Part shown: positions 1-7,800 of the stretch, in pieces
Position numbering within the stretch: position 1 is the first letter of the stretch
Layout: each line of letters starts with the position of its first letter
Notes under the pieces: generated by a model
Seen by the model: the letters and a program-made list of their open reading frames with translations, nothing else
What the model was told of the DNA's origin: nothing
The model's database searches: none
Made by a program: the position numbers and the translations under genes
Origin: Nemertoderma westbladi
Taxonomy: Eukaryota > Xenacoelomorpha > Nemertodermatida > Nemertodermatidae
Length of the DNA: 24,509 nucleotides
Assembly (NCBI GenBank): GCA_032718475.1
Contig: JAUCBJ010003276.1
Location: 1-24,509, forward strand
Direction: 5' to 3'

Positions 1-341
1 ACTTAGATTACGGACTGGTAATTAGCGCTCAGTCCACAGTTGGCTAAGGGAAACTTTGTTGAAATTACAGACACGATTCACTGGCTTGTAATAATAATAG
101 CGAATTGTCAATATCCTCTCTCACTTACTCTCTGGACTTTATCAGTGTTGTTAATTTTAATTTAACATTTTTCCCAATAATATTTATTACCCTTGCGCTC
201 TGCTCTGTAAGAAATAATCGCTCTTGCATAATACTATATTATTATACTTAAACCGTCGGCCGTTTGCGCCTAGGTGAGTCATTCGGCTAATTAATTGTAA
301 CAACCTTTTTTTAATTTACATACAGATGTTCAATTAACATT

Positions 342-388
342 TTTATCTGAAAACTTAATGAACATTGTTCATTAAGTTTTCAGATAAA
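342..388. repeat. Perfect 23-bp-arm palindrome (hairpin)
   Basis: Two perfectly complementary 23-nt arms (342-364 and 366-388) are separated by one T. The arms are AT-rich and contain ACTTAATGAACA and its complement. It lies about 15-25 bp left of inverted-repeat element copy A. No coding or RNA gene is visible here. It could be a fold-back end of a degraded transposon; that is inference. Confidence 0.85.
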
Positions 389-402
389 CCATCGACTTAC
401 TT

Positions 403-615
403 GCATCGACTTTCGATGCAAACAAAATTTATCCCTTTCCAAAGGAAAAACGACTTAAATACCAGCTGAGTACTCCAAAAAATAAAACTGATCTGTGGTA
501 ATTGTTTTGGTTAGAATAACGTGCTACTGTAACCTGCACCTTTTCCTATGTTGATAATTTAACATTGAGGCATATTAATTAATTCTCAGCGATGTTGTTT
601 GCGTACAGTTTCCTA
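403..615 (+). mobile_element. Short inverted-repeat element, copy A (MITE-like)
   Basis: Copy A of a roughly 210-240 bp non-coding repeat seen three times in the first 4.2 kb. Shared landmarks in order are a GAYGCAA start, CAGCTGAKTACT, TAACGTGCTACTGTAACCTG, TTTAACATTGAGG and an end resembling TTGCGTACAGTTTCC. Copy A lacks about 15 bp present in copy C, and its start lies in a small hairpin (401-421). There is no open reading frame. It is interpreted as a non-autonomous DNA transposon from the terminal inverted repeats seen in copy C. Confidence 0.6.
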
Positions 616-729
616 CGTTTTATATCGATATTATTGTAATGAACACAGTAATAGCTGAAATATTTCGGTGTCTGACTAAGTATTACATTACTACTACTAG
701 GATCGGCATGCTGCATTGCAGCTGCATTT

Positions 730-2886
730 TTAAGAATGCTGTGCCGGCTTGTCAACAAAATTGCACCGCCACAACTCCCTATCACCCATGACATTTGCTA
801 GATCATCCGCATCTTTAAGGCCAGTGTCCTTTAAGATGCGTCTCAAGAAAGTCATGGGCTGTCCACCATGCTTATTTACTCCATGAGGCTGCCAAAGTAC
901 AAGATTATGCACTGGCTGGTCCTCACGGCGAAAGCAATGTCCTGCAAAGCGGAGGCGGTTTTGTTCTAGTGTCAAGCTTGGGGGAACCAATGAGACACCT
1001 CCAATGTTATATAGTGTCTGGTTGGAGATGTGTGCATTGTACTTGACACAATGTACCCGGCGTAGCATTCTTGTGAATGTGCCATCCAGAGATTTGGTGT
1101 CCTCAGCAGTTAGAGCCCAGCATGGACTCCCGTAGAGGAGTACTGGAACTACTGCTGCTCTAAATAATCGGACCTTAAGTTTCCGATTAATTCTAGGTGA
1201 CTTCCAAATCCTGGAAAGCCTATTCAAGGCTGCCCATGCCTTTCCCTTACGTATTCGAAGGTCCTCACCTGACTTCCGGATCCATGATCCCAGGTAACAG
1301 AAGTCATCCACATGCTCAAGCATACCATCCTTTGAGCTTATGCTCATCCGATCAGAGACTTGCTGAGGACTTTCAAAGTTAACTGTCAGAATTTTGGTCT
1401 TTCTGGAGTTAATAAAAAGACCAACACTAGAAGCAGCATGTTCTAATGAGCTGAGGAGCCGCTGGGCTCCCTCTAATGATTCTGAGAGTACTCCTAAGTC
1501 ATCAGCAAAGTCTAGATCAGTTAGGTACTTGGCAGGATTTCCTCGACTTCTGGAGCCAGTAGGTGGAGTTATCATCACCCCATCATCATTATGATGATCT
1601 AAGGACATGCGTAGAACATAGTCAACCACAATAATGAACAAGAATGGTGCAAGTGTGTCTCCTTGGAGGACGCCCCATAACACTTCAAATGGTTCTGTGT
1701 CACCGTCAACAGTAGACACAAATGTTGTCGAACCATCGTATACTGATCTGATTGCTGCAATAATTTCATCAGGAATCCCATATAATGAAAGTATGCTGAA
1801 CATACGTGAGCGAGAGACTGAATCAAAGGCCTTGAAGAAGTCAACAAAGATAACAGCCAGATGCCTGTCTTTCTTTTTTGATAACTCTTCAATTATCCTT
1901 CTAAGTGCCAAAATGGGCTCCATGGTCCCACGACCTTTACGGAACCCATTCTGATTTCCACGTAGCAGTCTCTCAATGGGATCCCTGATGCGATTTAATA
2001 GAATTCTATTGTATAGTTTTGCAGCAATCGAGATCAATGAGATTCCCCGAAAAGAACCATAGAGTGTTAGGTTGCCCTTCTTGGGAACTGGCACCAACTT
2101 ATTTGTTTTCATTTCTTGTGGGACTCTTGTTGTACGGTACATGTCTACTATGATGGGATAGATGAGCTTTAAACACTCAGGTATTTTAAAGACCTCAGGG
2201 GGAACACCATCTACTCCACTGGCACGATTGGTCTTAATGCTCTTTGCAGCAGCCTTCACTTCTGCAAAGGAGATATCGCCAATGGGAATATCTGGGAGTA
2301 CAGACTCAGACACTTTTATTTCTATAAAGTTATCAGGCAATACCCTGTCATTATTGAGGAGCTTTTCAAAGTGGGCTTTCCAACCATTGAGGCGATCGGC
2401 TGGTGATTCAGCCTTAACCTTGGTGGTTGGTTGGCTTTTCCGCCCAGTAAGCAGATTGATCGATTTCCATGCCTGGGATGATTGCCTGCTGATTGTTTGA
2501 ATTCTTAAGGAATGATTACTTTCAGTTTGACATAGGAATTCAGTGCGAGCCAATTTGGCATTTTGTCTGTCTGGATGTAAACATTTGTTTTTATAACATT
2601 TGTTTTTTCTAACATTTGGTTTTTTAACATTTGATTTTTGTAACATTTGTTTTTTTATAACATTTGTTTTTTCTAACATTTGGTTTTTTAACATTTGATT
2701 TTTGTAACATTTGTCTTTTCTAACATTTGGTTTTTTAACATATGATTTTTGTAACATTTGTTTCTGTAACATTTGGTTTTTGTAACATTTGGTTTTTGAA
2801 ACATTTGTTTTTTGTAACCTTTGTTTTTTTTGTGAACCTTGGATTTTTTTATCATTTGGTTTTTTGTACCAATTGTTGTTTAACAA
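730..2886 (-). mobile_element. Non-LTR retrotransposon (LINE) reverse transcriptase, 5'-truncated, intact ORF
   Basis: A 718-codon minus-strand frame runs from ATG 2884-2886 to a stop at 730. Residues about 165-520 are a LINE-type reverse transcriptase, which would copy element RNA at a nicked target. Motif A is VDFFKAFD (D349), motif B GVLQGDTLAP, and the catalytic motif C is FADD (460-463). It begins with the linker WKAHFEKLLNN and keeps the NGFRKGRGT and FRGISL blocks. The C-terminal part carries RLRFAGHCFRR and LWQPHG, common in LINE tails. No endonuclease domain precedes the RT, so the copy is 5'-truncated. The first 100 or so codons are only translation of a T-rich tandem repeat (2578-2900), so the true element starts near 2577. 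The RT frame has no stop or frameshift, suggesting a young copy. The exact LINE clade is not assigned. Confidence 0.9.
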
Positions 2887-2900
2887 ACATTTGTTTTTTA
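2578..2900. repeat. T-rich tandem repeat, about 15-bp units
   Basis: Repeats of TAACATTTGTTTTTT and close variants (TCTAACATTTGGTTTTT, TAACATTTGATTTTTG), with a larger period of about 63 bp. It abuts the 5' end of the minus-strand LINE. Read on the minus strand it is A-rich and free of stops in the LINE frame, which extends that frame artificially with pentapeptide-like units such as NVRKN and MLQKQ. Confidence 0.85.
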
Positions 2901-2964
2901 AAGTGCAGCTGCAATTTTAGTACTACAGTTGTTGACCAAAAAAGTAATGTGTTTGTGGTTGTTG

Positions 2965-3050
2965 TTTTATTCTTGTGAGTTATATTCGTTAAAGGCTCAC
3001 TAAGCATAGGCCTACTGGGTTCGAACCCGAATCGAGTATTTCTGTTGTTA
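2965..3050 (+). mobile_element. tRNA-derived SINE fragment (B box)
   Basis: GGGTTCGAACCC at 3017-3028 matches an RNA polymerase III internal B box (GGTTCGANNCC). About 40 nt upstream, GTGAGTTATATTCGTTAAAGG resembles a degraded A-box/D-arm. The T-stem pairs poorly and no cloverleaf forms, so this is not a working tRNA gene. A tRNA-derived SINE head or tRNA pseudogene is the likeliest reading; no tail or target duplication was identified. Confidence 0.45.
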
Positions 3051-3172
3051 TAGTTAAGGCAGAGTTTCCTTTACAGCCCGCTTGCCGGCTGTTCTAGTTG
3101 TGTGTGAGGCAGTGGTTGTGTGGTAACAATAATGACCTGCCATTTAACTTAATACTAACTATTGAAACTAAA

Positions 3173-3404
3173 TAGGGAAGGGCTTTCGACGCAATCAAAA
3201 TAAACCCCTCTCTAAAGACAATGGAAAATCGACGCAAAATAACAGCTGATTACTTCCAAAAATAAAACATTATTAGAATACTGGAATAGAGTGTCATTGT
3301 AACCTTCTCTTTTCCGGTTATTGAAAATTTAACATTGAGAAAAGATATGAATTCACCGAGATGGGTTTTGCAACGTACGACCAATCCCCCCCCCCCCCCC
3401 CCCC
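3173..3404 (+). mobile_element. Short inverted-repeat element, copy B (MITE-like)
   Basis: Same family and orientation as copy A, inverted relative to copy C. It shows CGACGCAAAATAACAGCTG, GATTACTTCCAAAAATAAAA, TGTAACCTTCTCTTTTCC and TTTAACATTGAG, then GATGGGTTTTGCAACG and a run of 19 C (3386-3404). The start, TAGGGAAGGGCTTTCGACGC, resembles the CAGGGGGAAACTGGACGCAA end of copy C. There is no reading frame. Confidence 0.6.
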
Positions 3405-3435
3405 TTTACCCCCTGTCTCACTGTTGATGGGAGGA

Positions 3436-3459
3436 GGGGGGGGGGGGGGGGGGGGGGGG
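3436..3459 (+). repeat. G24 homopolymer
   Basis: A run of 24 G, about 31 nt after the C19 tract that ends element B, so the two could pair or form G-quadruplex/i-motif structures. Lengths of such runs in an assembly are uncertain. The stretch 3460-3590 holds no recognisable feature. Confidence 0.8.
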
Positions 3460-3590
3460 CATCGAAAAGGTTACAAGTGTGGGATCTACATGATCTACAG
3501 GTTACATTTACAGCAGTTATTTTTAGAAAGTTAAATATTGAAGATCTTATTATATGAAAGCAGGAAAACTGCACATAATAGAATACGAGA

Positions 3591-3950
3591 CAGGGGGAAA
3601 CTAGACGCAAATCCCGGAGACAGGGGGAAACTGGACGCAAATCCCGCAGACAGGGGGAAACTGGACGCAAATCCCGGAGATAGGGGGAAACTGGACGCAA
3701 ATCCCGGAGACGGGGGGAAACTGGACGCAAATCCCGGAGACAGGGGGAAACTGGACGCAAATCCCGGAGACAGGGGGAAACTGGACGCAAATCCCGGAGA
3801 CAGGGGGAAACTGGACGCAAAACCCGGAGACAGGGGGAAACTGGACGCAAATCCCGGAGACAGGGGGAAACTGGACGCAAATCCCGGAGACAGGGGGAAA
3901 CTGGACGCAAATCCCGGAGACAGGGGGAAACTGGACGCAAATCCCACCTT
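3591..3950. repeat. 30-bp minisatellite, 12 units
   Basis: Twelve nearly identical 30-bp units: CAGGGGGAAACTGGACGCAA followed by ATCCCGGAGA. Only a few substitutions separate units (for example CTAGACG in the first). The first 25 nt of the last unit (3921-3945) also form the left end of element C. Because the unit is a multiple of three without stops in several frames, it is open on both strands; these frames are not genes. Confidence 0.95.
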
Positions 3951-4161
3951 GGCGAATTAATATCCCGCCTCAATGTTAATTTCGCAATTAAGGGGAAGGA
4001 GCAGCAGGTTACAGTGGCACGTTATTTTAACCAAAACAATAAACTAAACACAATAGAACAGGACAGATTATTTTTTAGAGTAATCAGCTGTTATTTGCGT
4101 CGAATTTCCCCTGGAGAGGGATGAATTTTAATAATTGCGTCCAGTCCCCCCCCCCCCCCCC
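3921..4161 (-). mobile_element. Short inverted-repeat element, copy C, with perfect 10-bp terminal inverted repeats
   Basis: Minus-strand copy of the A/B family. It is bounded by CTGGACGCAA (3931-3940) and its exact complement TTGCGTCCAG (4135-4144), giving a 214-bp core. Outside these, both ends run into G/C tracts: CAGGGGGAAA on the left and C16 (4146-4161) on the right. The inverted repeat may therefore extend to about 20 bp and begin CAGGG, as many hAT-type ends do. That superfamily guess is inference from terminal bases only. No transposase frame is present, and no target duplication can be read because the left flank is the minisatellite. Confidence 0.65.
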
Positions 4162-4290
4162 ATCTGTAGAATACATAATATATTTACTATATTTTTATCT
4201 ATCTATATTATCGATATGGTATAAATATAGTTTGAAAATATAAAGATAAAGCTGGGGTGAAAATGTCTTAGGCACTTTGCGGAAAAAGAC

Positions 4291-4625
4291 TATAGCTCTG
4301 TCCAAAAGGGTAGCTCTTTCCAAAAAGGCTAGCACTGTCCAAAAAGGCTAGATCTGTCCATAACGGCTAGCTCTGTCCAAAAAGGCTAGATCTGACCATA
4401 ACGGCTAGCTCTGTCCAAAAAGGCTAGCTCTGTCCAAAAGGGTAGCTTTGTCCAAAAAGACTAGCTCTTTCCAAAAAGGCTAGCACTGTCCAAAAAGGCT
4501 GGATCTGTCCATAATGGCTAGCTCTGTCCAAAAAGGCTAGCTCTGTCCAAAAGGGTAGCTTTCTCCAAAAAGACTTAGCTCTTTCCAAAAAGGCTAGCTC
4601 TGTTCAAAAAGGCCAGCTCTGTCTA
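4291..4625. repeat. Minisatellite, about 19-bp units
   Basis: Imperfect repeats of CTAGCTCTGTCCAAAAAGG with variants (CTCTTTCC, GCACTGTCC, GATCTGTCCATAACGG). The variants recur in the same order in the two halves, indicating block duplication. It lies in the presumed intron or upstream region of the zinc-finger homeobox gene. The stretch 4162-4290 before it is AT-rich with no recognisable feature. Confidence 0.9.
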
Positions 4626-4830
4626 ATCACCTGGATATGAAGGACAAAGCACAAAGATTAGTCTACGGAGAGACAGACAGACAACATTTTTCACCTGTTA
4701 CCATGAACTAATTTTATATCACTCACACACAGGGTTCGCCCAATATTCATATTTAATGTTTTAATATATCAATTTTAACTACTATTAATAGGTAATAATT
4801 AATTATTTAATTAGTTTTGTTATTTTGTTT

Positions 4831-4837
4831 ATTTTAG
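4831..4837 (+). promoter_or_regulatory. Putative 3' splice acceptor of the Zfhx coding exon
   Basis: A T-rich tract (TTAGTTTTGTTATTTTGTTT) ends in ATTTTAG at 4837, a good acceptor 21 nt before the start codon. An in-frame TAG at 4853-4855 shows that no coding sequence continues upstream in this frame, so preceding exon(s) would be 5' UTR. About 200 bp upstream (4626-4830) looks like intron, with no other feature seen. Confidence 0.6.
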
Positions 4838-4838
4838 A

Positions 4839-4844
4839 ATGTGA
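4839..4844 (+). promoter_or_regulatory. Start-stop upstream ORF (ATG-TGA)
   Basis: If the exon starts at 4838, its second base opens an ATG followed directly by TGA, ending 14 nt before the main ATG. Such minimal uORFs can hold terminating ribosomes and lower translation of the main frame. Presence is seen in the sequence; function is inference and depends on the acceptor at 4837 being used. Confidence 0.4.
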
Positions 4845-4858
4845 TTGTAAACTAGCTA

Positions 4859-7800
4859 ATGGCAGATACAATTATGGCTATGGGAGTAGGAGTGGAGAAT
4901 TCTCCCATCGACTTGAGTTCCACCTACCACAGGAAATCTAACTCGTCTATCGTAACTCAACCACACCAAAGACCCATCACGCACGCAACTACAATGTATA
5001 GTGGGGGTGAACTTAGTAAAGTCAAAGATAAAATGTTTACCAACGTTACTACGAGTAACAATACAGACACCCAATCAGATGGCAATATATTTTACGGTGA
5101 TATTGTGGGGGAGTCTGATAATGTATTATATATTAATGATGACGTCACTAACCGTAGCGCAAGTACCAAGATTTACGAGTATCCAAAAGTTCGCCTATAT
5201 TACGTCACATCTACTCATCAAAAGGCCAACTCATGCTCCACTATAAACACAAACACTATCAAACACCTCACTCAACCCAATGCAGCAGATAGTTTACTCT
5301 TGTGTGTCCATTGCAAATTATCGTTTAATAAGATCACAAGCCTCATAGAACATGCAGCTGCCCTACATGATATCGATAAAAGTGCTTTGAACCTCCTTGA
5401 ACAATCGGATTGTTGCCACGCGGTAGTGCAAGTAAACAAGGACTCATCTGCACTCCTTGAACTCAAATTAATACTTAAAAATGAAAATAAGAATGATTTT
5501 CAAGAGAGTCTATCAAACAATCATTTGCTTGAGGTTTCGTCTCCCTGCAGTATTGCAATTAAAGCTGAGCAGGTCCATAGCTACCCTTCTACCACACAGC
5601 ATTGTGACGAAGTTTCGGTGTCTAGAAATGACATTAATTCTCATTTGTTCGTTAGTGTGAACTCTTCAGCCAATAATAAGGAACCTCTTTGTCCAACATC
5701 TGCGTCTATAACAACTAATGCAACCGTCCATGATTCCAAATGTACATCTAATAATGATGGAGAGCCAAGTGAAGATCTGTCAGCTGGAACATCGTCACAT
5801 ATTTCACATGAGGTACACAATTGTTCTTCTGTTGAATGCCCGAAATGTGATATGATTCTTGGTTCTTCTAGATCTCTTGGTGGTCATATGACAATGATGC
5901 ATTCGAGGAATTCTTGTAAGACATTAAAGTGCCCAAAATGTAACTGGCATTATAAATACCAGCAAACATTAGAGGCTCACATGAAAGAAAAACATCCGGA
6001 TCCACCAACCAATTGCCTGTACTGCAAGAAAAATCAGCAGCACCCTAGACTTACAAGAGGTGAAACTTACTCTTGTGGCTACAAACCATTTCGCTGTGAA
6101 ATATGCAACTATTCTACAACTACAAAAGGAAATCTTAGCATCCACATGCAGTCAGATAAGCATCTCAATAACGTTCAAGATATCCATAAGAATGGCGAAG
6201 CGATGATAGCAGCAGCCGCCCAACATGCTTTTGCAGAATCGGGTGCCAATGATAAGAGCAAATCAAAACCTGTATGGAGATGCGATGTGTGCGATTACGA
6301 TACCAACAATGCTAGAAATCTTCGAATTCATATGACATCTGAGAAACATACTCAAAATGTATTGCTTTTGCCCCAAACAATGCAGGTTCGATCATATCAA
6401 TGTGGTCTCAATAATACAAGTACACCGACAGCATCAATAAATGAATTAATCGGCCAACATTACTCATCTGCAACCTATGGTAACCTTTCCGAGGGTTTAT
6501 CTGGTGGGAAAATGATGGAATCTGGGGAGTTACTTAAATATATGAATGCTGATGAGAACAGCATTGAATATAGCGACTCCACTGGTATGTTTATTTGTGT
6601 TGTCTGCGGATCATTTAATTGCAATGAACTAGATTTGCTTCACTTTCATATCCATGAAGACCGGACCTCACCCAAAGACAACGATTGGCTCTCTATGGTA
6701 CATGAAAATATACATTGTAAGCTCTGCGGTTACAGCACTTCGCTTAAAGCAAATTTCCAGTTACATTGCAAGACCGATAAACACATGCAAAAAATGCAAC
6801 TAGTGAACCATATTAAAGAGGGTGGGCTGGAAAATGAATGGCAGTTAAAGTACTTACATTTAGCTAATCCAATTCAAATAAAGTGTACAATTTGTGAATA
6901 TTATACTAACAACCCGTCCAAACTCCTTGGGCATATAGAAACCATAAACCACATTGCAGCGGCAAAGTTATTTCAATTTTTTGACATCCGTAGGTTGCAG
7001 GTGTTGCACAAAAAGTCATCTGTTAACGATTGTGTGCAGTATTCATGCAACATATGCGATTTCAAAACAAAGATGAAATTTGCGATGATGCAACATTCAG
7101 GGTCAATGGCCCATGCTGAGAAAGTGCAACAAAATGGATATCATCCCATGCAAAGTTTTATTGGTAATGCAGAATACAATAAAATATTTTCAATCGAATT
7201 ATTGTCAGCTGATGAACATCATAAAGATGGTCCCTCCCATGTGAGCCATTCACCTGATCCGTTACAACATGGGTGTAATAAGATCAGAGAACAAAATTTC
7301 TTGGATTGCCCTTACTGCCAGTATACCAGTTCTGTGTCAGAATATATGGATGCCCATCTGTTGACTCAGCACAGTATATCTAACTACTCTCTCAAGTTTA
7401 GTTGCCCCTTATGTCAGCAAAAGTTCCCATCGAATCTCATGCTGGAAACTCATCTTATTGAGATTCATAGTGTCGCTTCCGATTGTGTCAGTAAACTTAT
7501 TGCCACCGCCATGAATGATCAGACCCAGGAAACTGCCTCTGGGATCCTAAACTCTCCCACAGATGGTGTTGTAGATGAAACCAACGATCCTGAATGCATT
7601 GATACTGCAACTCTAAATGTCAAGGCAGCTAATGAAATCGATCCTGATCAATACAGATGCCATAAGTGTCCTAATGTATTTACTGACTTAGACAGCATGT
7701 ATACACACCAGAATGAAAGTTGCAAGTTGGATGTTCAACAAACACCACGTGGACCTGGTTATTTATGTTGGAAAAGAGGCTGCAATCAGTATTTTAAAAC

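Noticed and set aside
3017-3028. Functional tRNA gene at the B box
   Set aside because: The T-stem does not pair properly, and no acceptor stem or anticodon arm could be drawn.
3353-3973. Frames of 138-206 codons on both strands over the 30-bp array
   Set aside because: They are translations of a 30-bp minisatellite open in several frames, with no non-repeat domain.
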